A DNA stretch of 63,314 bases from Paractinoplanes durhamensis (GCF_016862175.1 NZ_BOML01000089.1:1-63314), one strand, 5' to 3'. Shown: positions 7,457-15,621, counted from the stretch's first letter. Program-made: numbers and translations. Notes: generated from the letters alone by a model not told the origin.

Positions 7457-8356
7457 GTGAGCGCAGATCAGGGTCTTGTCCGGGTGTCCGATTCGTTCGG
7501 CGTACGCCGTACCCGAGCCGGATCGATCCTCGCGGATGACGGGACAAACTATCAGGTCAAGTGGGATGACACCGATGAGGAAGAGCTTGTCCCACGGGGC
7601 GCCGGCGTTCACGTCGCGACGAGGGGTTCGCTGCGTTTCCTGGCTCTGTCCGACTCCCGGCTGTTCCACGCCGTCTTCGCCCAAGAGCCCCTCGCGGTGG
7701 TTCTCCACCTGTTGGCCGAGTCGTCCGTCCCGCTGAAGGTGCGAGAGATCCGGGAGCGTCTGGCCGAGCTCGGTCTCCGGAACGAGACCTGGGCCCGGCA
7801 CGGGCCCCGCGCGCTGGCGGTTCTGCCCAAGTGGCCAAATGTCGTCCGACGGCAGAAGGGCGACACTCTGGCCTACGCCTGGGTGGGGGACGACCTTCCC
7901 GAACTCCCGTCAGAGGCCGAGCCTGACCCGGAGCCGGCACCTACGCCCGCGCCTGTGTCGAAGCCCTCTCCTTCTCCCGCCAAGCCGATCGCGGCTGCGA
8001 CACCGGCCGAACCGGCGGTGCCGTCCGCCGAGCGCCTTCGGCGCCAGATGAGCGCCGCGCGGAACCTCGGCGAGGTCGCTCGCCTGCTCACGCTCCCGAG
8101 AGAGTTCGTGGCTGAGTTGTCACCGGAGGTGGTCGCCTCCGCGCTCCGCCGGGTCGCCGCTGAGGATCGGCTGGTCGCGGGCTGGCTCGACGCCCTGACC
8201 GCCTCCGGGCCGATCGGTGCGCTGACCGAGGAACTGGCGACGGCCCGGGCGGCGAACGCCGCACTCCAGGGCCGGGTCGATGAGCTGGAGGAGTGGTGGA
8301 CGGCCCTTGAGCAGAGCACCGATCCGGGCGCCGCAATCCGTCAGCCGGGTAGCTGA
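7457..8356 (+). CDS. Unrecognised protein with SH3/Tudor-like N-terminus and coiled-coil C-terminus
   Basis: GTG start; 299 residues. The first 55 residues (DSFGVRRTRAGSILADDG, YQVKWDDTDEEELVPRG) look like a small SH3/Tudor-type barrel. Residues 60-155 appear helical and may be winged-helix-like. A Pro/Glu/Ala-rich linker (about 155-190) precedes a helical C-terminal domain ending in a short coiled coil (ALTEELATARAANAALQGRV). Codon usage fits a real actinobacterial gene. There is no signal peptide, membrane segment or catalytic motif, so a cytosolic binding or adaptor role is only a guess. It sits alone at the edge of the mobile region, convergent with the ferredoxin operon. Confidence 0.75.
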   Translation: MSADQGLVRVSDSFGVRRTRAGSILADDGTNYQVKWDDTDEEELVPRGAGVHVATRGSLRFLALSDSRLFHAVFAQEPLAVVLHLLAESSVPLKVREIRERLAELGLRNETWARHGPRALAVLPKWPNVVRRQKGDTLAYAWVGDDLPELPSEAEPDPEPAPTPAPVSKPSPSPAKPIAAATPAEPAVPSAERLRRQMSAARNLGEVARLLTLPREFVAELSPEVVASALRRVAAEDRLVAGWLDALTASGPIGALTEELATARAANAALQGRVDELEEWWTALEQSTDPGAAIRQPGS

Positions 8357-8712
8357 GGAGCTTCTGGTGCGCCGGCTCGGAAGTGCGCAGGTAGGGCGAT
8401 CCGCACCGCCTTGTATCTTCCCTCGCTAGAACACGAGCCTTCTCCCTGAGGCAGATACCTCTGCGGAGATGCGCACCGGCTGAGGCCCGGAACGTTCTAT
8501 CCGGTGTTAAGCACCGCAGGCGCGGCAAAGAAGGATTCCCAAACTCGCCCGCCTGCGGGGCGGCGAGATCCTGTCACGGTCCGGTAGCGCGTCGACGGAA
8601 TTCGAGTAAAGGAGGTTCCTGAGAATCGTCAAAACGCGATCAAGCCCTGATACGGATCGACGGAAAGTACCTTTTCGAAAGGAGATCTTGTCGCGGGGGA
8701 GCGCTGTGGGCT
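8357..8712. other. Intergenic region between convergent genes
   Basis: About 355 bases with no credible gene. I see no strong terminator hairpin. There are purine-rich runs such as AAAGGAGG near 8611 and GAAAGGAG near 8680, but no gene follows them. Confidence 0.5.
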
Positions 8713-8964
8713 TCAGTGTGTTTTGTCCACGTGCAATGCCCGCCGGGGGCATCCGGCCGCGGCGGCCCGCGCGGCTCGCAGTTCGGCGCGTTCAGTGAGG
8801 TTGGCCCGCACGATGGGGAAGCCCCAGCTGTCGAGCTCGATCAAGTCCGGGGCCAGGTGGGCGCACATCGCGACGCCGTCGCAGGCTGTCGGGTCCACTC
8901 GCAGCACAGCGCTGCCCGGGAGCCCGGAGGTGGCAGCGCCGGTGGGGCGTTGAGGCCGGTTCAT
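8713..8964 (-). CDS. Small ferredoxin, 3Fe-4S type
   Basis: ATG 8964 overlaps the stop of the upstream NuoF-like gene (ATGA); 83 residues. The fold follows the single-cluster ferredoxins used with actinobacterial redox enzymes: VDPTACDGVAMCAHLAPDLI then AAAGCPRRAL. Only three Cys are placed as cluster ligands (C28, C34, C72), which favours a 3Fe-4S cluster. It is the last gene of the operon and probably exchanges electrons with the NuoF-like protein in the cytosol. The open frame extends upstream to 9012, but that part lies inside the previous gene. Confidence 0.85.
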   Translation of the reverse strand: MNRPQRPTGAATSGLPGSAVLRVDPTACDGVAMCAHLAPDLIELDSWGFPIVRANLTERAELRAARAAAAGCPRRALHVDKTH

Positions 8965-10274
8965 CGGATCTCCGGCACTGGCAGGACCGCCTGGCTGCCC
9001 GGGTGCAGGCACCGGTCGCGGCGGAGATGTTCGTGGACGTCTGCGGCGAAGACGTGGAGCGCCGTCGACGCGATCCGGGTGGCGCCGTCCGGCAGGCCGC
9101 AGGCTCCCCGGCCGTCGATTTCGCCGGTCAGCCTCCGGATGCGGTCCCCGTCGTGCCGGCGTGACCGGCCGGTGGCGAGCCGGGTCATCGTGTCAGCCAG
9201 TTCGCGGGTGCCGAAGACGCACGGCCCGCATTGCCCGGCGCTCGAGCGGGCCAGGTAGTCGAGGGCGGACGCGGTTTCGGCTACCCCGCAGGCGTCCCGT
9301 GGCAGGGGCACGATGATCCCGGCGCCCAGGGACGGGGTGTCGGCCGGGACCGGCCCGTGGCCGTCGAGGTGTCCGATCGGACAGCCTCCGATCGCCGTCC
9401 AGGTGGCCCAGCCGCCGCCGTAGCCGCCGAGCAGGACGGCCTGCGGCGGCTGAGCGGACGGTCCGCCGAGGACGCCGCTGACCTGGAGGATCCGGGCGAC
9501 GGTGGCGTTCGGCGGGGGTTCGAGTACGGTGAGCAGGCCGCCGGCGGCGACGGTCACCATCGGTCCGGGCTGCGGCGCGACGGGCCCGGTCCGGGCGAGC
9601 AGGGCGACCCGCGCCAGGGTTTCCACGTTCTGTACGAGGGTGGGCCGCCCGTACAGTCCGGCGCGGGCGGCCGGGACCCGCTGGAACGCCGGGAGCACCG
9701 GGCCGCCGGCCAGGCCGCTGATGACGGCGCTGGATTCCCCGGTCAGGTAGTGGTCCGGTCCGGCCAGCACGTGGACGGGCGGCTCGATCAGGCCGGCGGC
9801 ACGCCGTTCGGCCAGAGCGCGGCCGATCGCGTGTCGGGTGGCGTGTGCGGTCTCGTGCAGCCACACGACGGCGCCGGTGGCGTCCATTGTCTCGGCGGCC
9901 GTCGCCAGGCCATCCAGAACCAGGTGCGGCCGGTGCTGGAGCAGGGCGGCGTCCTTGGCGCTTGCCGGTTCACCCTCGGCGCCGTTGGCCACGACGTATC
10001 CGCGGCCGCCGGCGGCAAGTGCGGTGCGCCATTTGGCCGCGGCCGGGAAGCGCGCTCCGCCGCGTCCGGTCAGTTGGATCGCGTCCATCGCGGTGATCAG
10101 GCTGCGGCCGGATCGGCGGGGCCGGGCGCCGTAGCGGGCCAGGTGCTCGGCCAGGCCGTCCGGTTGTGGGCCGCTGAGCAGCCGGCGGTCGGCGGCGCGG
10201 TAGCGGATGGCGCCGTCGAGCAGGGGGATCGGGCGTGGCGGGGCCTCGTCGGCCAGGCGGGTGGCGGCGCTCAC
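8961..10274 (-). CDS. NuoF-like NADH dehydrogenase subunit (FMN/NADH-binding), Fe-S site incomplete
   Basis: The start is GTG 10274, overlapping the stop of the membrane protein gene (GTGA); 437 residues. A longer open frame to 10886 is a false extension through that gene. Residues 68-108 (LTGRGGARFPAAAKW, then NGAEGEPASAKDA) match the FMN/NADH-binding region of the 51-kDa subunit of complex I, followed by a SLBB-like section. At the C-terminus the N3-cluster motif, normally E-S-C-G-x-C-x-x-C, reads SSAGQCGPC: the first Cys is Ala346. C349, C352 and C392 remain. It would take electrons from NADH and pass them to the ferredoxin or to the membrane heme protein beside it. No other complex I subunits are encoded nearby, so it works in a different complex. 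Confidence 0.85.
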   Translation of the reverse strand: MSAATRLADEAPPRPIPLLDGAIRYRAADRRLLSGPQPDGLAEHLARYGARPRRSGRSLITAMDAIQLTGRGGARFPAAAKWRTALAAGGRGYVVANGAEGEPASAKDAALLQHRPHLVLDGLATAAETMDATGAVVWLHETAHATRHAIGRALAERRAAGLIEPPVHVLAGPDHYLTGESSAVISGLAGGPVLPAFQRVPAARAGLYGRPTLVQNVETLARVALLARTGPVAPQPGPMVTVAAGGLLTVLEPPPNATVARILQVSGVLGGPSAQPPQAVLLGGYGGGWATWTAIGGCPIGHLDGHGPVPADTPSLGAGIIVPLPRDACGVAETASALDYLARSSAGQCGPCVFGTRELADTMTRLATGRSRRHDGDRIRRLTGEIDGRGACGLPDGATRIASTALHVFAADVHEHLRRDRCLHPGSQAVLPVPEIR

Positions 10275-10960
10275 GGGCGGCCTCCGGCGGTGGGTCGGCG
10301 TGCCGGGAGTTGGCGCATGCGGTCGGCCCGGCTGGTCGCCGCGTATCGGGTGGTCGCCAGTATGAGCAGGGCAGCCGCGGTGAGCAGGTACAGGGCGCGG
10401 AGGGCGGTGGTGTCGCTGCCGGCGAGGACACCGTGCAGCCAGACGAGAATGAAACAGCCGACGGCGGCGCGGTGCAGCGGCCACCAGAACCGCCGGGTGA
10501 TCCGGCCCGCGAGGGCGGCGGTCAGCCCGGCGATCAGCCCGCACCAGCCGCCGACCACCCCCAGGGTCACCGACGCGGGCCGGTACTGCGAGGCCATCGG
10601 AAGCACGGCACCCCACCAGCCGACCTTGGCGTACGGGTCGGTGGCCAGCACCACCACGTGCAGCACAAGGAAAGCCAGGGTGAAAGCGGCCAGCCCGGCG
10701 TGCAGGCGTAGCCGCGCGGCCGGTCCCGGGCGGCGCCAGCGCACACTCCACGGGTGCGCCAGCAGCGTTCCCGTCCCGACCAGCGCCACGAGCAGCAGGT
10801 AGGCCCCGAGGCCCGAGGCCCGCCCGAGGATCCACGGGGCGTTGCGGTCGCCGGCGACGGCGGTGACCGCGCGGGCCACCAGCCACGCGGCCAGTCCCGC
10901 GCTGCCGGTGATCAGGGCGACGTCGACCGCCAGGGGGCGGCCCGGCGACTCAGCCCGCAT
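10271..10960 (-). CDS. Ferric-reductase-like heme b membrane protein
   Basis: 229 residues with about six membrane spans. Candidate heme ligands are paired His in two helices: RLHAGLAAFTLAFLVLH and LHRAAVGCFILVWLH. This is the ferric reductase-like transmembrane domain without the cytosolic FAD/NADPH-binding module found in full ferric reductases or NOX enzymes. Reducing power presumably comes from a partner, most simply the NuoF-like protein encoded next. The ATG overlaps the end of apbE by 11 bases. In other actinobacteria this domain pairs with ApbE and FMN-binding proteins in exported electron-transfer systems. Confidence 0.85.
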   Translation of the reverse strand: MRAESPGRPLAVDVALITGSAGLAAWLVARAVTAVAGDRNAPWILGRASGLGAYLLLVALVGTGTLLAHPWSVRWRRPGPAARLRLHAGLAAFTLAFLVLHVVVLATDPYAKVGWWGAVLPMASQYRPASVTLGVVGGWCGLIAGLTAALAGRITRRFWWPLHRAAVGCFILVWLHGVLAGSDTTALRALYLLTAAALLILATTRYAATSRADRMRQLPARRPTAGGRP

Positions 10961-11909
10961 CCGTTGCCTCCCAGATCACGTACGGCTGCATCTGTTGGCT
11001 TGCCGTGATCCGGTGCTGGTCGTCGACCCAGAGTGCGGGCAGACGGCGTTGCCGGGCGAGCGCGGCGATCCGCCCACGTCCGGCGATGAGCAGCGATTTG
11101 CTCCACACCTCGGCCCGGACCGGGTCGGGGTCCAGGACGGTCACCGACAGCAGCCCGCCCTCGGCGCTGCGTCCGGTACGCGGGTCGATCAGGTGATGCA
11201 CCGGGCGCCCGTCCACCAGCCACGAGCGGACGCGCAGCGACGAGGTGGCGCATCCCGTATCGCGCAGCCGCACGACCGCGACCGGCTGGTCGCCGCCGGC
11301 CGGGTCCTCGACGCCGATCCGCCAGCCGTCACCGTCCGGTCCGACGCCGCTGACGTGGCAGTCACCACCGGCCTCGATCAGGTGGGAGCCACCGGCGTCG
11401 GCCAGTAACTCGGCTGCCAGGCGGACGGCGAGTCCCTTGCCGATCCCGCCGAGGTCGATGCGGGCCGCGCCAAGACGTATCGATCGGTGCGCCGGGTCGA
11501 AGCCGGGACGCCACGACGTGACCGGTACGGTGACCGGCCCACCCGACCCGGTCACCGCCACCCGGCCGGACCGGAAGGGCAGCGTCCGGTCGTAGCCCAG
11601 AGCCACCAGGGTGTCCAGGACCCGCGGGTCGAACAGGCCACCCGTCTCCTGGTGCGCCCGGGCGGCCTCCGCGACGGCCAGATAACACTCCTCGGGCACC
11701 TGATGCCAGGCGGTCCGGTCGGCGTTCGCCCGCATCAGCGGGCTGTCCGGGTCGAACCGGGTGCAGGCCGCCTCGACCCGTGCGAACACCTCCCTCGCAA
11801 CGGCCAGGGCCGCGGTGCTGTCCGGGCCACCCTCCACGACCCGCATCGTGACCTTGGACGCCATGGCGGAGAACGTGGTGGTGTGGACCGGCTCCGCGGC
11901 GGCGGTCAC
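10950..11909 (-). CDS. apbE: FAD:protein FMN transferase (ApbE)
   Basis: 319 residues from GTG 11909, which overlaps the previous stop (GTGA). ApbE moves FMN from FAD onto a Thr or Ser in the motif D-x-x-(S/T)-G-A-(T/S). Family signatures are present: ARFDPDSPLMRAN-type N-terminal region, DLGGIGKGLAV for FAD binding, GGDCHVSG, and HHLIDPRTGR. The late metal site, usually ADALSTA, reads AEVWSKS, a variation common in actinobacterial members. No signal peptide is visible, so the enzyme may act in the cytosol before its substrates are exported. The two genes just upstream encode small exported proteins that each carry an ATTGAS motif and are the obvious candidate substrates. Confidence 0.92.
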   Translation of the reverse strand: MTAAAEPVHTTTFSAMASKVTMRVVEGGPDSTAALAVAREVFARVEAACTRFDPDSPLMRANADRTAWHQVPEECYLAVAEAARAHQETGGLFDPRVLDTLVALGYDRTLPFRSGRVAVTGSGGPVTVPVTSWRPGFDPAHRSIRLGAARIDLGGIGKGLAVRLAAELLADAGGSHLIEAGGDCHVSGVGPDGDGWRIGVEDPAGGDQPVAVVRLRDTGCATSSLRVRSWLVDGRPVHHLIDPRTGRSAEGGLLSVTVLDPDPVRAEVWSKSLLIAGRGRIAALARQRRLPALWVDDQHRITASQQMQPYVIWEATDAG

Positions 11910-12277
11910 GACGCACCGGTGGTGGCCTGGACCGGCGGGGGTGTAGTCCGGGCCGGCTTCCGGGCGGCCGGCTTGGAAGTTCGCGCGGGGCTGGGCCGCC
12001 GCGCCGTCGTCGCGGCGGACGGCTTCGGCAGCCCGTCCAGCTCCTCACGCAACGATGCGACCTGGTCGCGCAGCTGTGCCACCTCCCGTATCCGGCGCTG
12101 CTGCTCGGCGTCCGCGGTGCTGGGGCGGGTGGACGGCACCCCGGCCGTTGTGGTCGTCGTCTTGCCCGGCTCGTGCGCGGTTGCCCACGTGACGGCCCCG
12201 GCGAGCAGTGCGGCGGCGGTCGGCGCGAGCAGCGCCACCCCGGTGAGCTGCGTCCGCCGGGCCCCCGGGTCAGTCAT
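11906..12277 (-). CDS. Small membrane-anchored protein ending in a candidate flavinylation motif
   Basis: 123 residues. The N-terminus has one hydrophobic segment (about 12-33), followed by a Thr-rich stretch and a short coiled coil (AEQQRRIREVAQLRDQVASL, about 58-80). A Pro/Ala/Lys-rich tail closes with VQATTGAS as the very last residues. ATTGAS fits the (S/T)-G-A-(T/S) core of the ApbE target consensus, with Gln where Asp is usual. There is no FMN-bind domain. The start overlaps the previous gene by 8 bases and the stop overlaps apbE by 4. Inference: an extracytoplasmic flavin carrier. Alternative: a structural lipoprotein-like spacer whose tail resembles the motif by chance. Confidence 0.75.
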   Translation of the reverse strand: MTDPGARRTQLTGVALLAPTAAALLAGAVTWATAHEPGKTTTTTAGVPSTRPSTADAEQQRRIREVAQLRDQVASLREELDGLPKPSAATTARRPSPARTSKPAARKPARTTPPPVQATTGAS

Positions 12278-12680
12278 CGCCGCCCTCGTCCTCGTCCTCG
12301 TGGCGGTCGTCCCCGTCCTGCTCGTCCCCGCCGGAGCCGCTGGCCCCGGTGGTCGCGTCGGTCGGCGGCGCGGTCGTCGTGGCTCTGGCGGCCGGGCTGG
12401 TCGTGGGATCTTCGGTGGCGTCGTTCCGAGCCCGCTGGCCGGCCAGGCGGGCGGCCTTCGCCCGGTCCGCGATCTCCGACCGGAGGTCCTTTGCCTCGGC
12501 GCGCAGTTGCCGCGCGGTGGCGTCCAGGTCCTCGCCGTCCGTGGTGGGCTCGTTGTCGGAAACGGCGGTGACGCCGCCGAGCGGCGGGGCGCTGCGCTGA
12601 GAGGCGAGTGCGAATCCCGCGCCGGTCAGCAGGGTCGCCGCGGCGGCGACCGCCGCGCCGGTCCGGTGCGTACGTCTCAT
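12270..12680 (-). CDS. Small exported protein with internal candidate flavinylation motif and acidic tail
   Basis: ATG 12680 sits behind AAGGAG; 136 residues. It has a signal or anchor segment (MRRTHRTGAAVAAAATLLTG), a coiled coil (DATARQLRAEAKDLRSEIAD, about 53-80), a Thr/Ala/Pro linker, then TDATTGAS at 107-114, an exact fit to D-x-x-T-G-A-S. The C-terminus is strongly acidic (DEQDGDDRHEDEDEGGDD). The protein shares the anchor, coiled-coil and ATTGAS plan with the next gene product and is probably a paralog. It is the first gene of the redox operon, placed 90 bp downstream of a palindromic candidate operator. The acidic tail could bind metal or an electron acceptor; that is a guess. The open frame upstream of 12680 is intergenic. 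Confidence 0.8.
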   Translation of the reverse strand: MRRTHRTGAAVAAAATLLTGAGFALASQRSAPPLGGVTAVSDNEPTTDGEDLDATARQLRAEAKDLRSEIADRAKAARLAGQRARNDATEDPTTSPAARATTTAPPTDATTGASGSGGDEQDGDDRHEDEDEGGDD

Positions 12681-12770
12681 CGCCGGCTCCTTCGGTCTCA
12701 CGGGCGGGCCTGGTGCCCGCCGGGTGAGAACGATCCTGGCGCCCGCGGATGAGGCCGGCCGGTGCCCGGC

Positions 12771-12788
12771 GATGAGAGGGTTCTCATC
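12771..12788. promoter_or_regulatory. Candidate operator upstream of the flavin-transfer operon
   Basis: Inverted repeat GATGAGA-GGGT-TCTCATC located 91-108 bp before ATG 12680. Two looser half-sites (GTGAGAA near 12724 and GATGAGG near 12747) lie closer to the gene. The same arms with the same 4-bp spacing recur at 15335-15352 upstream of the two-component operon, suggesting control by the OmpR-type regulator encoded here. Confidence 0.6.
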
Positions 12789-12802
12789 AACGGGCTGTGC
12801 GG

Positions 12803-13468
12803 TCACCCCTCGGTCAGCCGATAGCCGACGCCCCGCACCGCTTCGATCCGTGCGGAACCCAGCTTGCGCCGTAGGTAGCGGACGTACACGTCGACGACGT
12901 TCGAGCCGGGGTCGAAGTCGTAGCCCCACACCCGGCTCAGCAGCTGTTCCCGGCTGAGCACCTGTCCGGGGTGTCGCAGCAGCGTCTCCAGCAGGTGGTA
13001 CTCCCGCGTGGAGAGGTCCACCTCGTGCCCGTTCACGGCCGCCCGCCGGGTGGTCAGGTCCAGGGCGAGGTCGCCGTAACGCAGCACGGTGGCCTCGACC
13101 GCGGGGTGCTCGGCGCGCAGGCGCAGCCGGATCCGGGCGACCAGTTCGTCGAAGCGGAACGGCTTGGCGATGTAGTCGTCGGCACCGCCCTGCAGCCCGG
13201 CGACCGTGTCGTTGAGGCCGGACCGGGCGGTCAGGATGATCACCGGGATCCGGCCGCCGGCCTGCCGCAGCCGCCGCAGCACAGCGAACCCGTCCAGCAG
13301 CGGCAGGCCGATGTCGAGCAGCAGCAGGTCGTGGCCGCCGGACATGGCGGCCTCGTAAGCGGCCGGGCCATCGGTCACCACGGTCACCGTGAAACCGGCC
13401 GCCCGCAGGCCTTTGTCGATGAAGGACGAGATCCGCTGCTCATCCTCCGCCAGCAGGATGCGGTTCAC
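12803..13468 (-). CDS. OmpR/PhoB-family response regulator
   Basis: 221 residues. GTG 13468 overlaps the kinase stop (GTGA), and GTG 13480 is a weaker alternative. The receiver domain has the acidic pair (AEDE), phosphoacceptor D52 in LLLLDIGLP, Thr in LTARS and Lys in AKPF. The C-terminal winged helix reads STREYHLLETLLRHPGQVLS and ends VDVYVRYLRRKLG, VRGVGYRL, as in PhoB-type DNA binders. Partner of the kinase encoded immediately upstream. It most likely binds the GATGAGA dyads before this operon and before the redox operon. Confidence 0.95.
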   Translation of the reverse strand: MNRILLAEDEQRISSFIDKGLRAAGFTVTVVTDGPAAYEAAMSGGHDLLLLDIGLPLLDGFAVLRRLRQAGGRIPVIILTARSGLNDTVAGLQGGADDYIAKPFRFDELVARIRLRLRAEHPAVEATVLRYGDLALDLTTRRAAVNGHEVDLSTREYHLLETLLRHPGQVLSREQLLSRVWGYDFDPGSNVVDVYVRYLRRKLGSARIEAVRGVGYRLTEG

Positions 13469-14967
13469 CGGTGGGACCACTCGTCGGGATACGGGACGGA
13501 CGGCTCGGCCGGGAGGTACCGGCCGCCGGGCCGCCGGGTGGGGCCGGGTGTACGGGACACCACCCGCAGCGGCAGCATGAGGCTGAACCGCGCGCCGGGG
13601 CCGCCCTGGTCGAGGGCGACGCGGCCGTCGTGCGCGGCGGCGATCCCGGCCACGATGGACAGTCCGAGCCCGGATCCCTCGGTGCCCCGCGCCGCGCGGG
13701 CCCGCTGGAAGCGTTCGAAGATCCGTTCGACGTCTTCCTCGGGCACCCCGGGGCCACTGTCACGGACCCAGAGCAGCACCCCGCCGGGGGCCTGCATCCC
13801 GCCGAACGCGATGACGTCCTGTGCTCCGGTGTGCTTCACCGCGTTGTGGGCCAGTTGCAGCAGTGCTTGGGTGAGCCGTTGGGCGTCGGCGAGCACCACG
13901 ATCGGCGGCGTGGCGTCCAGCACCCACCGGCGGTCGGCGAGCGCCTGCGCCTTGTCGAGCGCCTCGCGCAGCAGCCGATCCAGGTCGACGGGGGCCATCC
14001 GGACGAAGTCCGGCCGCTGAGACTGCGCGAGCAGGACGAGATCGTCGACCAGCCGTGCCATCCGGTCCAACTCGTCGGTGACGATGTCGCGGGTGGCCGC
14101 CACCTCGGCCGGGTCGCCCACGTCGAGCACGTCGAGATGCCCACGCACGATCGTCAGCGGGGTGCGCAACTCGTGGCCGGCATCGTCGAGGAACTGCTGC
14201 TGGGTGTCGAACGCCCATTCCAGCCGGTCGAGCATCCGGTTCACCGTCACGGTCAGCTCGGTCACGTCGTCCCGGCTGGTGACCGGGATCCGTGCCGTGA
14301 GGTCGGTGTGCGAGATCCGGTCGGCCGCGGTGCGCAGCAGCCGCAGCGGGCGCAGCAGCCGCCCGGCCACCAGCCAACCGCCCACGCCGATCAGGACCAG
14401 CGCGCCGGCGGACAGCGCCGCGTACTGCCAGGCGCTCTGCGCCAGCTGGGCGTACGCCGGGCGCAGGCTCGTGGCGACCGCCAAGACACCACGTTGTGGC
14501 CGCCCGGCGACGCGCAGTTGGACGACCGCGTACCGGATCGTCCCGGCTGAGGTGGTGGTGGCCTGCCGGATCCGGGTGGGCTCGCCGGGCGGCAACGCCG
14601 CGACGGCTGCGATCAGCCCGGACTCCTTCTCCAGCGGGAACGGCCGCTCGCCCCGGGTGACGTAGGCGGGCACGCCGTCCACCATGCCGAGCAGCACCTG
14701 CTCGTCCATCGGCACCTGCTCGCGCAGCGCCGAGCGCAGCAGCGACCGGACATCGGTGGCACCCTCCCCGCTGAGCCGCTGGATGTGCGTGTGGAACTCG
14801 TCGACCTCGGTCCGCAGGTCGGCGTCGATGGCCGTGATCTGCTGCCGGTGCGCCACGAGCAGCGACGTCGCGCCGGTGACCAGCATCCCCAGGCCCGCCA
14901 GCACCAGCACGGTGGCCAGGATCCGGACACGTACACCGACGGTGGGCCGCCACCCGGCGCCGGTCAA
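13465..14967 (-). CDS. Sensor histidine kinase with extracytoplasmic loop and HAMP domain
   Basis: 500 residues. A first membrane helix (about 13-38) and a second (about 185-210) enclose a roughly 145-residue extracytoplasmic sensor domain without Cys or heme motifs. A HAMP domain follows (LRPLRLLRTAADRISHTDL), then HisKA with H265 in DDAGHELRTPL and HATPase_c with N-box (LAHNAVKHTG), G1 (DSGPGVPEED) and G2 (GSGLGLSIV). The ATG overlaps the upstream small gene by ATGA. The signal sensed is unknown; from the genes under likely control, redox state or a metal is plausible. Confidence 0.95.
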   Translation of the reverse strand: MTGAGWRPTVGVRVRILATVLVLAGLGMLVTGATSLLVAHRQQITAIDADLRTEVDEFHTHIQRLSGEGATDVRSLLRSALREQVPMDEQVLLGMVDGVPAYVTRGERPFPLEKESGLIAAVAALPPGEPTRIRQATTTSAGTIRYAVVQLRVAGRPQRGVLAVATSLRPAYAQLAQSAWQYAALSAGALVLIGVGGWLVAGRLLRPLRLLRTAADRISHTDLTARIPVTSRDDVTELTVTVNRMLDRLEWAFDTQQQFLDDAGHELRTPLTIVRGHLDVLDVGDPAEVAATRDIVTDELDRMARLVDDLVLLAQSQRPDFVRMAPVDLDRLLREALDKAQALADRRWVLDATPPIVVLADAQRLTQALLQLAHNAVKHTGAQDVIAFGGMQAPGGVLLWVRDSGPGVPEEDVERIFERFQRARAARGTEGSGLGLSIVAGIAAAHDGRVALDQGGPGARFSLMLPLRVVSRTPGPTRRPGGRYLPAEPSVPYPDEWSHR

Positions 14968-15290
14968 TCGTCGCCCTCATCGTGCTGGTCGTCGTCACTC
15001 TCAACCGGGCGAGCCCATTCCGGGTCGACGGTCTCCGGCGCGGCAGTGGCCCGGCTACGGGAGGCGGAGGGCGACGAGAAGCTGGGAATGGGTGCGGAAT
15101 CCGACGGATCCGGCTGGCCGACGGTACGGGTGGGGCTGGAGGTCGGCTGCCCAGCGGTGCGGGGCGTCACGACCAGCGCCGGGCCGATGACCGGGCCGGG
15201 CGGCACGGCGGAGGCGGCCACGGCCCACCAGACGCCACCGACGGTGGCCAGGAGAGCCGCTCCGGCCCCGGCAAGCACTTTCCAGCCCAT
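14964..15290 (-). CDS. Small anchored protein with acidic C-terminus, first gene of the two-component operon
   Basis: 108 residues: one N-terminal hydrophobic helix (MGWKVLAGAGAALLATVGGVWWAV split around residue 24), a long Pro/Ser/Thr-rich extracytoplasmic linker, and an acidic end (ESDDDQHDEGDD). It resembles the acidic-tailed product of 12270-12680 in plan but lacks the ATTGAS motif. Its stop overlaps the kinase start, implying coupled translation. It could be an accessory sensor or metal-binding helper for the kinase. I do not recognise a family. Confidence 0.75.
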   Translation of the reverse strand: MGWKVLAGAGAALLATVGGVWWAVAASAVPPGPVIGPALVVTPRTAGQPTSSPTRTVGQPDPSDSAPIPSFSSPSASRSRATAAPETVDPEWARPVESDDDQHDEGDD

Positions 15291-15621
15291 CTCGCGATCC
15301 TGAGTCCCGGCGACACGCGCCTCAGTGAGACACGGATGAGAACTTTCTCATCCGGCGCGGCGCGGAACCGCCACGCTGCCCACGGTAACCGCGTGGCCAG
15401 CCGGCACAAGGGCCGCACGCCAGGCCCGCAGTCAAGAGTGCGGTTGACCTCGATGAGCGCTGAACCGGAAGCCAGGCTCCTCGGATCGTGCGGCAAGGAA
15501 ATGACTCACTTGTCATGGAAGGCGTCAGTAGGCAACAGGGACCTCCACCCGCCCTGGCGGCCAGGTCCGCCGCCAGGGCCGCGAGGCCGTGCTCTCGGCG
15601 GTGGTGGGCGGGCCTGACCGT
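15291..15621. other. Intergenic region upstream of the first two-component operon
   Basis: 331 bases between two leftward operons. It contains the palindrome at 15333-15354, 43-64 bp before ATG 15290, and presumably the operon promoter. No gene-like frame fits. Confidence 0.5.
15333..15354. promoter_or_regulatory. Candidate operator (palindrome) of the first two-component operon
   Basis: Perfect 10-bp arms CGGATGAGAA and TTCTCATCCG separated by CT. The core matches the dyad at 12771-12788, GATGAGA-N4-TCTCATC. Position and recurrence suggest autoregulation by the OmpR-type regulator. Confidence 0.65.

Noticed and set aside
8961..10886. A 641-codon NuoF-like frame with a long Arg/Pro-rich N-terminus
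   Set aside because: The first 200 codons lie antiphase within the membrane protein gene; GTG 10274 with a GTGA overlap is the natural start.
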